A DNA stretch of 64,000 nucleotides, taken from the NCBI RefSeq assembly GCF_016785095.1, contig NZ_JAEKJB010000011.1, positions 186,001 through 250,000 of the forward strand, written 5' to 3'. Both the position numbers and the translations under genes were made by a program. The stretch is from Alloalcanivorax marinus. GTDB lineage: Bacteria > Pseudomonadota > Gammaproteobacteria > Pseudomonadales > Alcanivoracaceae. Below the pieces are notes generated by a model. That model did no database searches, was not told where the DNA came from, and was given only the letters and a program-made list of their open reading frames with translations. Below are positions 27,233 to 37,557 of the stretch, in pieces (position 1 is the first letter of the stretch; the number at the start of each line of letters is the position of its first letter).

Positions 27233-30200
27233 ATGATCACAAAAAAACTCCTGCTCGCCGGCATGGCACTGACACTGGCAGCCTGCGGCGGCGGTGGCGG
27301 CAGCGAACAGAGCGTGGACTTCGACACCTGGGTGGAAGCCGAGGTGTTCTACACCTACCCCTATGAAGGGCAACGGGACGTGGCGCCCCGCGCCCCGGTG
27401 GTGGTGCGCTTCTCCGAGCCGGTGGAAGTGGACGCCGGCAACTTTACCCTGGAAGGCCCGGACGGGCCGGTATCGTTCAGCGTGGCCAGCGTCGACGGCG
27501 GGCTCAGCGCCGTGCTCACCCCGGATCAGCCGCTGGCGCTGAAGAGCGACTACACGCTGACGCTTAACGACATCCGCACCGACAACGGCGAGCCCTCGCT
27601 GCCCGGTGACGCACTCAACTTCACCACCCGCCCGGCCCTGCAGGGCCCGTTCGAGTTGCGCAGCAGCGAGGACAGCTTCGAGGTGGTGAGCGTTAACCCG
27701 GACGACGCCGAGGTACCTTTCCTGGACTTCTCCTCGGTGAACCTGCGGCTCTCGCAACCGGTGGACCCGGACTCGCTGGTATACGGCCAGACCATTTCCC
27801 TGACCCAGAATGGTGAGGTGATTCCCGCCACGCTGCTGGTGGATGGCCGCTACATCACCATCGACCCCACACCACAAAGCGAAGGTGGCGAGGACCAGGT
27901 GGAGCCGGTTCAGGCCGGCACTACCCTGACCCTGACGCTGACCAACCAGGTCCGCAACATCAAAGGCCAGGCGCTGCCCGCCTACACCCGGGAGTTCATG
28001 CCCCGGGACACCACGCCGCGTTCCATGCTGGCCCAGAAGGCCGACCCGGCGGACACTCAGCTGGGTTGCCTGGACGATGGCGTGCGCACCTCGCCGATCA
28101 CCGGCGACGCCATCAACTGCGTGCCCCTGGTGGCCAAGCTGCTGGGTGACAACACCGTCTCCAAACAGCAGGGCGATGTGTACGCGGAGCTGGCGTTCGC
28201 GCCCAATTTCCCGGACAAGACGCCGCTGCGCATCCCGCGCGGCTCACTGCTCAGCGGCGACCCGCTGGACGTGAACATCGGTGGCGCGGTGCCCGCCGGT
28301 TTTGATTCCGGCGATGTCACCGTCACCTTCCTGTCCGATGCCAACGGTTACCTGCTGCCGAATCCCTATTCCGATGACGCCGGCGCGCCCAAGCAACTGC
28401 GCCTGACCATGGACGTGGCCTTCGACACCAAGACCCAGAAGGCCAACGGCGCCTTCAACCAGAACCTGCTGCAAGTGGAACTGGTGGGCTATGCCTTCAC
28501 CGACCTGGAAAAAGGCAGCCTGGTGGTGGACGCCGTGGGCATGGTCGAGCCGCGCGTGCTGGGCGTCGAGAACGCCTACGGCATGCTCAGCTTCCACATG
28601 GAATCCTACCCGGACCAGGAAAGCGCGCCGGAGCAGCCGCGTAACCTGGATGCGCCGCAGATCGCCACCTGGATGCCCGGTGACGAGCTCGGTAAGCAGC
28701 GCCCCGGCGACCCCATCATCCTGACCTTTGATGAACCGCTGGACCCGATGTCCGTGGCGCCGGGTACCGACCTCACGCTCACCGCCGGCGGCGTGGCGGT
28801 GCCGTTCGATTATTACCTGGATGGCGTTTCCATCGTCATCAAGCCGGAGCAGCCGCTGGCCTACGGCACCAGCTATGAAATCGGCGTCACCGACGGCATC
28901 ACCGACACCGCCGGCAATCCGACTCAGCCGTTCACCCGCACCTTCACCATGCCGACCTATGAAGGCAGCGGCCACCCGGCCATCGCCACCACCACCTACC
29001 CGGGCTTCCCCTGCGCGGCGGACAAAACCACCTGGGACATCGCCGCCGGCGACCACGGCCAGTGCCGGGGCGGCGAGGGCGACGACGATCACATGCCGGT
29101 GATGCCCATGCCCGGCCAGCGGCCCATCGTGGTGCAGTTCTCCCAGACCATGCTGGAAGAGAGCATCCAGGTGGGTGAAACCTGCGACACCGGCAGCTTC
29201 CGCGTGGAGAAAATCGCCGAGCCCGGCCAGGCCCCCCAGGGCACCGTGGACGGCAACAGCCGCACCCAGTACACCTGCCTGGACACCGTGCCCGGTGAGC
29301 TGGAATACGCCGGTCGCAAGATCACCTTCACCCCGGACCAGCCCTGGGAAGACGGCGCCACCTACCGCTACGTGCTGATGTCCGAGAACCAGGACTTCAG
29401 CGTCGACGACTGCACCAGCGGCGCGGCCATCTGCACCGAGGACAACGGCCCCCTGCAAACCGCCGTGCTGGAAGCCCCGGACGACGACATGGGCGGGCCC
29501 AACCTGGAGCTTTACTTCACCGGTGCCCCGGCGGACAACAACGTCTTCCAGGAACTGCGCAACCTGCCGGTGAACGACACCAACCACGACTTCGTGCACC
29601 AGGACAGCGAGCCCCAGGCCCAGGAAAGCCCGGCCGGCTCCGGCGAATTTCCGCCGCCAGCGAACAGCACCGAACTGTTCGTGAAGGACACCGGCGGGCT
29701 GCTGCTACAGGCGCGGGTCGGTTGCGACTACAGCGATGACGATTGCCCGGCGGACAAGTTCATCCACGTCACCGCCGACCTGGACGTGCAGGTGCTCGGC
29801 TACGACGCGGACGAGGACGCGGTGAAGGTGAACATCTACCCGACGCTGCTCAAGACCTCCACCGTGGACGTCTACGCGCAGATCCTGCTGGCGATTATCC
29901 CGATCAAGGAAACCATCGCCACGGGGCCGCAGATCATGCGTATCCGCTATGAGGACGACGGCAACGGCAACCGCACCCAGCCGGTCACGGGCTGGATTCG
30001 CGAAACCCCGGACGGTCCGATTTTCGAGACCAACCTGGACATTTACCTGTCGGCGCCGTACCTGCAGCCCACGGCCGCCGGCTTGCCGCTCTCCCACGAC
30101 CTCTACAGCTATCCGCTGAGCCTGCATCTGGTCGGTGACGTCACCTTCCTGGAAGACGGCCGCCTGCAGATCGAGCAACGCAATCAGGTCGAGCAGGACG

Positions 30201-30316
30201 TGGAAGTGGGCATCAGCCTGGACGACGCCGGTGTGCTGCGGGCCGCCAGCATGACCCTCGGCATCCCCGAAGGCGGGGTGTTCCTCAACTACGTCTCCGC
30301 GCCGATCAAGAACTGA
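27233..30316 (+). CDS. Giant Ig-like lipoprotein paired with a FadL-like porin
   Basis: 1,027 residues. The start has a strong Shine-Dalgarno (AGGAGG). The lipobox AACG (Cys near 18) and a Gly-rich tether come first. Then come an SbsA-type Ig-like domain (YPYEGQRDVAPRAPVVVRFS), further repeats (GDPIILTFDEPLDPMSV and GQRPIVVQFSQTM), and the C-terminal segment GPQIMRIRYEDDGNGNRT that matches the paralogue at 4,579-7,878. It is probably anchored in the outer membrane and may work with the upstream barrel, perhaps in uptake of hydrophobic compounds. That role is inference. Confidence 0.85.
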   Translation: MITKKLLLAGMALTLAACGGGGGSEQSVDFDTWVEAEVFYTYPYEGQRDVAPRAPVVVRFSEPVEVDAGNFTLEGPDGPVSFSVASVDGGLSAVLTPDQPLALKSDYTLTLNDIRTDNGEPSLPGDALNFTTRPALQGPFELRSSEDSFEVVSVNPDDAEVPFLDFSSVNLRLSQPVDPDSLVYGQTISLTQNGEVIPATLLVDGRYITIDPTPQSEGGEDQVEPVQAGTTLTLTLTNQVRNIKGQALPAYTREFMPRDTTPRSMLAQKADPADTQLGCLDDGVRTSPITGDAINCVPLVAKLLGDNTVSKQQGDVYAELAFAPNFPDKTPLRIPRGSLLSGDPLDVNIGGAVPAGFDSGDVTVTFLSDANGYLLPNPYSDDAGAPKQLRLTMDVAFDTKTQKANGAFNQNLLQVELVGYAFTDLEKGSLVVDAVGMVEPRVLGVENAYGMLSFHMESYPDQESAPEQPRNLDAPQIATWMPGDELGKQRPGDPIILTFDEPLDPMSVAPGTDLTLTAGGVAVPFDYYLDGVSIVIKPEQPLAYGTSYEIGVTDGITDTAGNPTQPFTRTFTMPTYEGSGHPAIATTTYPGFPCAADKTTWDIAAGDHGQCRGGEGDDDHMPVMPMPGQRPIVVQFSQTMLEESIQVGETCDTGSFRVEKIAEPGQAPQGTVDGNSRTQYTCLDTVPGELEYAGRKITFTPDQPWEDGATYRYVLMSENQDFSVDDCTSGAAICTEDNGPLQTAVLEAPDDDMGGPNLELYFTGAPADNNVFQELRNLPVNDTNHDFVHQDSEPQAQESPAGSGEFPPPANSTELFVKDTGGLLLQARVGCDYSDDDCPADKFIHVTADLDVQVLGYDADEDAVKVNIYPTLLKTSTVDVYAQILLAIIPIKETIATGPQIMRIRYEDDGNGNRTQPVTGWIRETPDGPIFETNLDIYLSAPYLQPTAAGLPLSHDLYSYPLSLHLVGDVTFLEDGRLQIEQRNQVEQDVEVGISLDDAGVLRAASMTLGIPEGGVFLNYVSAPIKN

Positions 30317-30326
30317 TCGGCCCGGC

Positions 30327-30424
30327 ATCGCGGCTGAAGCCGCTCCTACAACCCCGTAGGAGCGGCTTCAGCCGCGATCATCGCCGGCACCACGCCAACC
30401 CACCGTAGGAACCGCTTCAGCCGC
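30327..30424. repeat. Cluster of three REP-type repeats
   Basis: ATCGCGGCTGAAGCCGCTCC, its inverse GGAGCGGCTTCAGCCGCGAT and a third partial copy lie between convergent genes. The pair can fold into a long hairpin that may act as a bidirectional terminator. Confidence 0.85.
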
Positions 30425-30430
30425 GACCAC

Positions 30431-31726
30431 TCAGCGCCGCTTCAGGCTCCATCCCCATCCGGCCAGCAGTATCACGGTCAGCGCCACCCACCCCAGCACC
30501 ACCGCCATCACACCGCTTTGCAACGGCGGAAAACCACCATACTCAAGACGCACCTGGTGGATCGCCAGCGGCACCGACGCCACCACCACCAGCAACGACA
30601 CCACCACCGCCGCCCCGGTACCCCGCCAGCGGTGCTTTTCCCGGGCCCGCTCGGAGCGCGCCAGGCGACGCGCATGCATCCAGGTGCCGGTGAGAATCAA
30701 ACCGCACAGCAGCAGCCCGAACACAAACCACAGCAGCTTCACCGGCAGCCCGGCGAAGTCGCCGAAGTGCAGCGGGTCGGCGGTCTCCGACCAGCGCCAG
30801 TAGGCGGGCAGATCGCCGGCGTTCTGGCTGTACAGCGGCGCGCCGCTGCGCGCGTCCAGATAGATCAGGTTGGCGCGCGGCCGCACCAGCAGGTCATCGG
30901 CCTCGCCCTCGGCGTAGAAACGGTCCGGCCCGGGGATCACCGTGGTCAGGCGCAGAGCCGGGCGCAGTGCCCGTGCCCGGTCCACCAGCGCCGCCACCGA
31001 CAGCGGCGGCCGTGACGGATCGCTGTCGGGTTCGGCAATACGGTGGGCCGCCATTGCCGTGGGCCCGGCGTAGGCGAACAGACCGTCGCCCATATCCAGG
31101 CGCGCCCGCTCCACGCCGTACCACAGGCCGGTGACGCCGATGATCAGCACGAACCACAGGCTCCACAGCCCCACGAATTTGTGCAGCTCGCTCCACAGGC
31201 CCGGCCCGCGCCGCCAGCGCAACGAAAAGAAGCGCCGCCACCAGCGCCGGTAGAACAGCAGCCCGGCCACCAGCGACACCAGCAGCGTCACCGCCAGCGC
31301 CGCCACCAGATAGGTGCCCCATTGCGTGGGAATATAGAAGCTGCGGTGAAACTCCCGGAAGAAGCGCTGCACCGTGAACGGGCTCGCCTCGCCCTGCACC
31401 TGGCCGGTGGCCGGCGTGATGAACAGCAGGCGCCGTTTGCCATCGGGCCGCTGGATCATCGCTTGGGCGGCGCCGTGGTCATTGAGCGGCGCGCGCAACC
31501 CCAGCAGCCGGGTGTCCGGGGCGTAGGCGTGCACGCCGGCCTCCCAGGCCGCCCAGTTGTCGGGACCCGGCGCCGCCTGCGCCCGGGCGGCGGGCGTGGC
31601 CAGCCAGTCCAGTTCATGGGCGATCACCGCGAAGGTGCCGCTCCAGCACAGTATGAATAGCAGTAAACCGGTGATCACGCCGGTGAAGCTGTGCACCCGG
31701 AATGCTGTTCGCGCCAGGGAAGCCAC
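30431..31726 (-). CDS. PepSY-domain inner-membrane protein, iron-siderophore reductase type
   Basis: 431 residues with about four membrane spans. The first is RVHSFTGVITGLLLFILCWSG, where the His lies at the start of the span as in PepSY_TM proteins. A periplasmic PepSY domain follows, and VWLHKFVG-like ELHKFVGLWSLWFVLIIGVTG supplies another conserved His. Such proteins are found next to TonB siderophore receptors and are thought to reduce or release ferric siderophores. It starts three bases after the receptor gene stop, so the two form an operon. Confidence 0.85.
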   Translation of the reverse strand: MASLARTAFRVHSFTGVITGLLLFILCWSGTFAVIAHELDWLATPAARAQAAPGPDNWAAWEAGVHAYAPDTRLLGLRAPLNDHGAAQAMIQRPDGKRRLLFITPATGQVQGEASPFTVQRFFREFHRSFYIPTQWGTYLVAALAVTLLVSLVAGLLFYRRWWRRFFSLRWRRGPGLWSELHKFVGLWSLWFVLIIGVTGLWYGVERARLDMGDGLFAYAGPTAMAAHRIAEPDSDPSRPPLSVAALVDRARALRPALRLTTVIPGPDRFYAEGEADDLLVRPRANLIYLDARSGAPLYSQNAGDLPAYWRWSETADPLHFGDFAGLPVKLLWFVFGLLLCGLILTGTWMHARRLARSERAREKHRWRGTGAAVVVSLLVVVASVPLAIHQVRLEYGGFPPLQSGVMAVVLGWVALTVILLAGWGWSLKRR

Positions 31727-31729
31727 CGA

Positions 31730-34105
31730 TCAGAATTCCAGTTTGACCCCGCCGAACACGGTGCGCGGGTTGCCCACCGAGATCCGGTAGGAGCCGCCGG
31801 AGGCACTGTAGTATTCCTCGTCGGCGAGGTTCTTCACGCCCACATCAAAGCGCAGCCGTTCCCGCTGGCTGAGCGGCAGGTAATACCAGGCGCCCACATC
31901 CAGCACCGTGTAGCCGTCCATCTCGAAGCTGCCGGCGCTGTCGCCATAGCGATCGCCGGCGTAGGAGACGCCGCCGCCCAGGCCTAGCCCCCGCAGCGGC
32001 CGCGCGGCGGTCTGGAATTCGTAGCTGGCCCACAGGCTGGCGGTGGTGGTGGGCACATTGGCCGGGCGGTTGCCGTCATCGTCGTCATTGGTGACCTGCT
32101 CGGCGTCCACCACGCCCACGGCGGCGCGCAGGTTGAAGCCGTCCACCGGGTTGGACACCAGCGAGACCTCCGCGCCCTGGGAGGTCTGGCCGCCGTTCAG
32201 CACCGGCTCGCCATTCTCGAACTGCACCACGTTGTCTTCTTCCAGATCGAACAGCGACACGGTCAGGAAGTGGCGGTCATCGAGCAGGTGCCACTTGGCG
32301 CCCACTTCGTACTGGCGGCCTTCCCGAGGGTCCGCCTCGGCCACCCGGGTCTGGCCGATAAAGATGCTCTGCGGCTCGAAGGTGTCCGCGTAATTGAAGT
32401 ACAGATTGAGATCCCGGGTCACCGACCACATCAGCCCCAGCCCCTTGGTGAGCTTGTTCTGGTCGCCGGATCGGGCGTCGGTGACGCCGCCGGCGAGCAG
32501 ATCACGGCGGTGGAAGTCGGTTTCGAACACCTCGTAACGCAGCCCCAGGGTGGCGGTGAGCGAGGGCAGCAGGGCCACATCCGCCAGCGCGAACACGCCT
32601 TGGGATTGCACCTCGGTATCGAAATAGAGGCCGTTTTGCGGGGTGCCGATGTCGTTGACCAGATCGAAGGCATCGGGATCGTTCACCGTGCCCCCGGTTT
32701 GCAGCGCACCGGTGTAGTTCTCCCACTCATGGGTTTCGCGGCGGTATTCCACCCCGGCGGCCAGGTCCACCGGCAGGGTGGTGGGCAGCGAGCCGATCAA
32801 CTGCGAGCGCAGAAACACGGAACGCCGCTCCCGGTTCTCGTTGCTGCCCATGCGCCGGGTCAGCACCCCGCTGTCGGACACGTTGACCACCTCGGCGCGC
32901 ACATCGTCACCGCCCTCGCGGGAATAAAACAGGGTACTGTCCAGATCCCAGCCGCTGCCACCCAGCGGCAGCAGGTTGTCGATCTGCACCAGCTGGTAGT
33001 GCTCGTCACGCTCGTTTTTCACGTTGCCGTCGTAGCGGGCGTCCCGGTCCACGTCGGCCACCCGCCGGCGGTCGCCACCGACCGGCACCGTCACCAGGCC
33101 CCGGTCGATCTCGCGCTGGTCCTCGGAATACTCATGGTTCACCGACAGGCGGAAGCCGGACGGCGTTTGCCACAGCAACGAGGACGACAGGAATTTGCGG
33201 TCCACATTGGTATCTCGGAAGGTCTCGCTGTCTTCCAGTGAGCCGGTAACGCGGTAGGCAAAGGTGTCGCTGCCGGCCACCGGGCCGGTGGTGTCGGCGG
33301 TGAAGCGGCGCTGGCCGTGCTCGTCGAAGGCGGTGGAGAGCGAACCCTGACGCTGGAACGAGGGCTGCTTGGTCTGGATGTTGATCAGCCCGCTGGGCGC
33401 CATGCGGCCGATGTCCGCCACCGGGCCCTTGAGAATCTGGATGCTGTCCACGGTGGCCGGGTCGATGCGGCTGTCGGTGACGAACGGCACGCCGTTGCGG
33501 TAGAAGTTGTCGTTGCGCGCGAAACCGCGCACCACGGCGTGCTCCCGGGTGCCGCCGTAGCCGTCGCTGACGGTCACGTTGGGGGCCAGGCGGAACACCT
33601 CGGCCAGCTCCCGGGACTGCTGGTCCAGCAGCAACTGCTCGGGAATCACGTCCAGGCTGCGCGGCACGTCCGCCACGTCCTTGGGCAGACGCAGGGCGCT
33701 GTCCGCGTAGCGGCTTTCGTAGCGGCTCTGGGCGGTGCCGGTCACCGCCACCGGCGCCAGGGTGTGGCCCTCGCCCACGGGCTCCAGGGTGAGCCCGCCG
33801 TCGTCGGTGAGCCGGTAGCGCAGGCCGCTGCCTTCAAGCAGTTGCTCCAGGCCCGCCGGCACCGTGTAGCGGCCGCGCAGGCCGGGGCTTTGCTTGCCGC
33901 GCGTCAATTCACCGTCGGCGGACAGCAGCAGCCCGGCCTCGCCGGCGAAGCGGGACAATACCGTGCTCAGCGGCCCCGGCTCGATGGCGTAATCACGGGC
34001 CTGGGTTTGCGCGGCGACGGTGGCGGCGGTCTGCGCCTGCAACGGCGAGGCAAGCAACAAGGCTCCCAGCAGGGGCCAGGAGCGGGACAATGGACGTAAC
34101 GCCAT
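31730..34105 (-). CDS. TonB-dependent siderophore receptor with N-terminal signalling domain
   Basis: 791 residues. A signal peptide ends at LQAQ. The STN signalling domain follows (residues 35-110, YAIEPGPLSTVLSRFAGEAG). The plug begins with RYESRYADSALRLPKDVADVPRSLDVIPEQ and carries VRGFARNDNFYRNGVPF. The beta-barrel ends VFGGVKLEF, with a terminal Phe. The STN domain passes the ligand signal to the FecR-like protein encoded upstream (34,254), which acts on the sigma factor at 35,201. The siderophore is unknown. Confidence 0.93.
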   Translation of the reverse strand: MALRPLSRSWPLLGALLLASPLQAQTAATVAAQTQARDYAIEPGPLSTVLSRFAGEAGLLLSADGELTRGKQSPGLRGRYTVPAGLEQLLEGSGLRYRLTDDGGLTLEPVGEGHTLAPVAVTGTAQSRYESRYADSALRLPKDVADVPRSLDVIPEQLLLDQQSRELAEVFRLAPNVTVSDGYGGTREHAVVRGFARNDNFYRNGVPFVTDSRIDPATVDSIQILKGPVADIGRMAPSGLINIQTKQPSFQRQGSLSTAFDEHGQRRFTADTTGPVAGSDTFAYRVTGSLEDSETFRDTNVDRKFLSSSLLWQTPSGFRLSVNHEYSEDQREIDRGLVTVPVGGDRRRVADVDRDARYDGNVKNERDEHYQLVQIDNLLPLGGSGWDLDSTLFYSREGGDDVRAEVVNVSDSGVLTRRMGSNENRERRSVFLRSQLIGSLPTTLPVDLAAGVEYRRETHEWENYTGALQTGGTVNDPDAFDLVNDIGTPQNGLYFDTEVQSQGVFALADVALLPSLTATLGLRYEVFETDFHRRDLLAGGVTDARSGDQNKLTKGLGLMWSVTRDLNLYFNYADTFEPQSIFIGQTRVAEADPREGRQYEVGAKWHLLDDRHFLTVSLFDLEEDNVVQFENGEPVLNGGQTSQGAEVSLVSNPVDGFNLRAAVGVVDAEQVTNDDDDGNRPANVPTTTASLWASYEFQTAARPLRGLGLGGGVSYAGDRYGDSAGSFEMDGYTVLDVGAWYYLPLSQRERLRFDVGVKNLADEEYYSASGGSYRISVGNPRTVFGGVKLEF

Positions 34106-34197
34106 GGGGCGATCCTTTTTTCCGGATTCGTATGAAAGGGTTCAAGGACCCAGCCCCGTGAAACCCAAAAAGGGGAACCACAGCACCAATATTGATC

Positions 34198-34240
34198 CGT
34201 AGGAGCGACCGGGCGGCGTACCGCTTCAGTTGCGATCCCC
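34198..34240. repeat. REP-type hairpin, second subfamily
   Basis: GTAGGAGCGACCGGGCGGCG with an imperfect inverse TACCGCTTCAGTTGCGAT. A near-identical unit is at 61,163. Confidence 0.7.
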
Positions 34241-34253
34241 CGCTATCCAGCCA

Positions 34254-35204
34254 TCAACCGGCCCGGGACACCGACACCCACCAGGGCGTCAGAAAGGTCA
34301 CATCCACCGGCAGCGCCTCGGGCAGGGAGCGCAGCACCCGGCCGGTGTCCGCCAGGGGGAAGCTGCCCACCAGGCGCAGCCCGGCGGCGTCCGGGTCGCA
34401 ATGAATGACGCCGCGCCGGTAGCGGGACAGTTCCTCCAGAAATTCCCCCAGGGGCCGATCGTCGGCGACCAGCATGCCGCGCTCCCAGCCGGCGCCGCCG
34501 TGGCCGGCCAGCGGCGTGGCCGCCGCGCAATGCCGGGCGTCGAAGTGGCGTTGCTGGCCGGCGGCCACCACGGCACCGCGCCCCGGCGCGTCGGCGGGGG
34601 CCAGGGCCACCCGACCGGACCACACCGCCACCCGGGTGCCGGTGTCGGTGAGGCGCACGCCGAAACGGGTGCCCAGGGGACGTGCCGCCCCGGCGGCGGT
34701 GAGTACCGTGAACGGGCGCGGGTCGGCGGCGGTTTCGATCAGCACCTCCCCGGCCAGCAGGCGCAGGCGGCGGTGGTCGGCGCTGTAATCCAGGTCCACG
34801 GCGGTGTCCGTGTTGAGCCAAAGGCGGCCGCCATCCGGCAGGGGCTGCTCGCGGATCTCGCCCACGGTGGTGCGCAGATCCGCCCGCCAGAGCGGCGCCC
34901 GGGACCAGGCCAGGCCACCGCTGGCGGCGAGCACCGCCAGCCCGGCGCCGCCCTTGAGAAAGCGGCGCCGGCTCCGGCCCGCCGCCGACAATGCACGGCG
35001 GGCGGGCGCGGCGGGCAGGGTGCCCAGGCGCCGGTCCAGATCCGCCAGACGCCGCCAGGCGCGCCGGTGGCTCTCGCTGGCCGCCAACCAGGCCCGCCAG
35101 CGCTGGCGCTCGGCCTCGGACACCGGCTCGTCGCCGAGGGTGGCGAACCACTCCGCCGCCTCGGCCAGTACCTCGTCGGGCAGGGCCGGGTCGCTCCCGC
35201 TCAC
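34254..35204 (-). CDS. FecR-family sigma regulator
   Basis: 316 residues. The N-terminal cytoplasmic DUF4880-like domain (WFATLGDEPVSEAERQRWRAWLA) carries the Trp residues that contact the sigma factor. A basic segment SRRRFLKGGAG then precedes a hydrophobic span, resembling a twin-arginine signal; FecR proteins have been described as Tat substrates. The periplasmic FecR domain follows (RTTVGEIREQPLPDGGRLWLNTDTAV), and the C terminus has a STN-like end. The start overlaps the sigma gene stop by ATGA, so the two are translationally coupled. Confidence 0.9.
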   Translation of the reverse strand: MSGSDPALPDEVLAEAAEWFATLGDEPVSEAERQRWRAWLAASESHRRAWRRLADLDRRLGTLPAAPARRALSAAGRSRRRFLKGGAGLAVLAASGGLAWSRAPLWRADLRTTVGEIREQPLPDGGRLWLNTDTAVDLDYSADHRRLRLLAGEVLIETAADPRPFTVLTAAGAARPLGTRFGVRLTDTGTRVAVWSGRVALAPADAPGRGAVVAAGQQRHFDARHCAAATPLAGHGGAGWERGMLVADDRPLGEFLEELSRYRRGVIHCDPDAAGLRLVGSFPLADTGRVLRSLPEALPVDVTFLTPWWVSVSRAG

Positions 35205-35725
35205 CGCCCGTCGCCCCGGTTGTCCAGGCGCAGATACTGCAGCGTGGCCCGGGCCATGTACTTCTTCACCATACGCTCGGAGATGCCCAGCCGCTCGCCG
35301 ATCTCGGCATAGCGCAAACGATCAAGCCGCGACATCAGAAATACCCGCCGGGCCTTGTCCGGCAAAGAGACCAGGAAGGCGTCCACCTCATAGAGGGTTT
35401 CCATCACCAGGTGGTGCTCCTCGGGGGACGGCGCCAGCGCTTCCGGCCGCTGGCGCAGTGCCTCCAGGTAAGCCTGTTCGATATCCCGGCGGCGCCAATG
35501 GTTGGCCAGCAAGCCCCGGGCAATGCGCCCCAGATAGGCGCGCGGGTGGGTCAGCCCCAACGGATCCTGATCGCGGCTGAGCAGCCGCAGAAAGGTATCC
35601 TGGGCCAGGTCGGCGGCGGTTTCGCTGCAACCGGAACGGCTGCGCAACAGATTGTGCAACCAGCGGTGATGGTCCCGGTAAAGGGCATCCAAGGCATCCC
35701 GTTGGCGGGATTGGGCGGACCGCAT
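35201..35725 (-). CDS. ECF sigma factor, FecI type
   Basis: 174 residues. Region 2 is YRDHHRWLHNLLRSRSGCSE followed by AADLAQDTFLRLL; region 4 is LDRLRYAEIGERLGISERMVKKY. This arrangement is typical of iron-starvation sigma factors that activate the receptor downstream. It heads the four-gene locus sigma-FecR-receptor-PepSY. A Fur-box-like site lies upstream. Confidence 0.93.
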   Translation of the reverse strand: MRSAQSRQRDALDALYRDHHRWLHNLLRSRSGCSETAADLAQDTFLRLLSRDQDPLGLTHPRAYLGRIARGLLANHWRRRDIEQAYLEALRQRPEALAPSPEEHHLVMETLYEVDAFLVSLPDKARRVFLMSRLDRLRYAEIGERLGISERMVKKYMARATLQYLRLDNRGDGR

Positions 35726-35782
35726 GGCGTCACGCTCCCGGAGCAGGAAAATAAAGGGCGAACTGTGGCGGCGGGCAGTATA

Positions 35783-35804
35783 AACGAGAACTATTCGCGA
35801 ATGA
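35783..35804 (-). promoter_or_regulatory. Fur-box-like site upstream of the FecI-type gene
   Basis: On the minus strand the site reads TCATTCGCGAATAGTTCTCG, similar in layout to Fur boxes before iron sigma genes of pseudomonads. It is about 60 bases before the sigma start. Confidence 0.45.
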
Positions 35805-35969
35805 ACGCCGGCGCAAGAACAAGCAGGAAACCCGCCGGCGGAGGCGACCGCCCGGTCAGTCCCCGCCTAGGCGCCGTGGCCCGCGTCCGTTATCCTTCAC
35901 CCCTGACAATCAATGGGTCGGATTCGGCGCCCCGCCGCCCCGGCCCACGGACCTGGAGCCCGCATTCCC

Positions 35970-37064
35970 ATGGGTCATCGCACACCCCTTTATGACGCCC
36001 ATCTCGCCGCCGGTGCCAAGATGGTGGACTTCGGCGGCTGGGACATGCCCATCCACTATGGCTCCCAGCTCGAAGAGCACCACACCGTGCGCCAGAGCGC
36101 CGGTATGTTCGATGTCTCCCACATGACCGTGGTGGATGTGGCCGGCAACGACAGCCGCGCCTACCTGCGCCACCTGCTCGCCAACGACATCGACAAGGTG
36201 GGCGAGGGCCGTGCCCTCTACACCTGCATGCTCAACGAGCGCGGCGGCGTGGTGGACGACCTGATCGTCTATAAAGGCGCCGACCAGTTCCGTCTGGTGG
36301 TCAACTGCGCCACCCGCGACAAGGACCTGGACTGGATGGAAGGCCAGGCCGGCGGCTACGCCGTGGACATCCGCGAACGCCCGGACCTGGCCATGATCGC
36401 CGTGCAGGGCCCCGAGGCCCGCGCCATCCTCGAACAGCAGCTCTGCGACGCCGCCGGCAAGGCGGTCCGCGAGATGCCGTTCTTCGGCTTCGAGACCGTC
36501 GGCGAATGGCTGATCGCCCGCACCGGCTACACCGGCGAGGACGGCGCCGAGATCATCCTGCCCGGCGGCAAGGCCCCGGAGCTCTGGCAGCGCCTGCTCG
36601 ACGCCGGCGTGCGGCCCATCGGCCTGGGCGCCCGCGACACCTTGCGCCTGGAAGCCGGCCTCAACCTCTACGGCAACGACATGGACGACGACATCACCCC
36701 GTGGGAAGCCAACCTGGGCTGGACCGTCGCCCTGGACGACGCCGAGCGGGACTTCGTCGGCCGCCGCGCCCTGGAACGGCACAAAGAACGGGACCATCCG
36801 GTCATGCGCGGCCTGGTGCTCCAGGACAAAGGCGTGCTGCGCCCCCACCAGACCGTGCACACGCACTCTGAAAATGGGGAGGGCAAAGGCGAGACCACCA
36901 GCGGCACCTTCTCGCCGACCCTGGGCCAGGCCATCGCCCTGGCGCGCCTGCCCGCCGGCACCACCGGCACCGTGGAGGTGGAGATACGCAACAAGCGATT
37001 GGTGGCTCAAGTGGTAAAGCCGCCGTTTGTGAAAAAAGGCCAGAGTTCTTATAAACCCGTGTGA
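35970..37064 (+). CDS. gcvT: Glycine cleavage system T protein (aminomethyltransferase)
   Basis: 364 residues. It moves the aminomethyl group from lipoyl-GcvH to tetrahydrofolate. It has the N-terminal [17 protein letters not shown], then [24 protein letters not shown], the folate-binding core and [15 protein letters not shown] 35,970 gives the normal [11 protein letters not shown] start. No glycine riboswitch was recognised in the 240 bases upstream. It is the first gene of gcvT-gcvH-gcvPA-gcvPB. Confidence 0.96.
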   Translation: MGHRTPLYDAHLAAGAKMVDFGGWDMPIHYGSQLEEHHTVRQSAGMFDVSHMTVVDVAGNDSRAYLRHLLANDIDKVGEGRALYTCMLNERGGVVDDLIVYKGADQFRLVVNCATRDKDLDWMEGQAGGYAVDIRERPDLAMIAVQGPEARAILEQQLCDAAGKAVREMPFFGFETVGEWLIARTGYTGEDGAEIILPGGKAPELWQRLLDAGVRPIGLGARDTLRLEAGLNLYGNDMDDDITPWEANLGWTVALDDAERDFVGRRALERHKERDHPVMRGLVLQDKGVLRPHQTVHTHSENGEGKGETTSGTFSPTLGQAIALARLPAGTTGTVEVEIRNKRLVAQVVKPPFVKKGQSSYKPV

Positions 37065-37066
37065 AC

Positions 37067-37140
37067 ACGCTGGCACGCTACACGCTTGCACGCACCACGC
37101 TTTTGGGCGTGCCAGCGTGAAGCGTGCCAGCGCGCAAGCG
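37067..37140. repeat. Inverted array of ACGCTGGC/GCCAGCGT-type short repeats
   Basis: Repeats of the form CACGCT(T/G)GCACGC are followed by GCGTGCCAGCGTG. They form an imperfect hairpin in the gap between gcvT and gcvH. It may stabilise the transcript or attenuate it. Confidence 0.65.
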
Positions 37141-37158
37141 TCTTTAAAGGAGAAAACA

Positions 37159-37545
37159 ATGAGCGAGATTCCTGCCGAACTGCGCTACCGCGACAGCCAC
37201 GAATGGGTCCGCGTCGAGGACGACGTGGCCGTGGTCGGCATCACCGACCATGCCCAGGACGCCATGGGCGATCTGGTGTTCGTGGAAATGCCCGAAGTGG
37301 GCGTGGTGTTCGCCGCCGGCGACGAAGCCGGCGTGGTCGAATCCGTGAAAGCCGCCTCCGACATCTACGCCCCGGTCTCCGGCGAAGTCATCGCCATCAA
37401 CGAGGCCCTGGAAGACGAGCCCGAGCTGGTCAACAACGAACCCTACGCCGGCGGCTGGCTGTTCAAGATCAAAATGGCCGACAGCGGCGAGCTGAAAGAA
37501 ATGCTCACCGCCGACCAGTACCAGGAACAGATCGACAGCGAATAG
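37159..37545 (+). CDS. gcvH: Glycine cleavage system H protein
   Basis: 128 residues, the normal length. The lipoyl carrier has its modified lysine in [13 protein letters not shown] (K64). AAGGAGAAAA before ATG 37,159 fixes the start. It shuttles the aminomethyl group between GcvP and GcvT. Confidence 0.97.
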   Translation: MSEIPAELRYRDSHEWVRVEDDVAVVGITDHAQDAMGDLVFVEMPEVGVVFAAGDEAGVVESVKAASDIYAPVSGEVIAINEALEDEPELVNNEPYAGGWLFKIKMADSGELKEMLTADQYQEQIDSE

Positions 37546-37557
37546 ACGCGGCTTGGG

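Noticed and set aside
35730..35969. Glycine riboswitch upstream of gcvT
   Set aside because: The leader is short and I could not find the conserved glycine aptamer segments.
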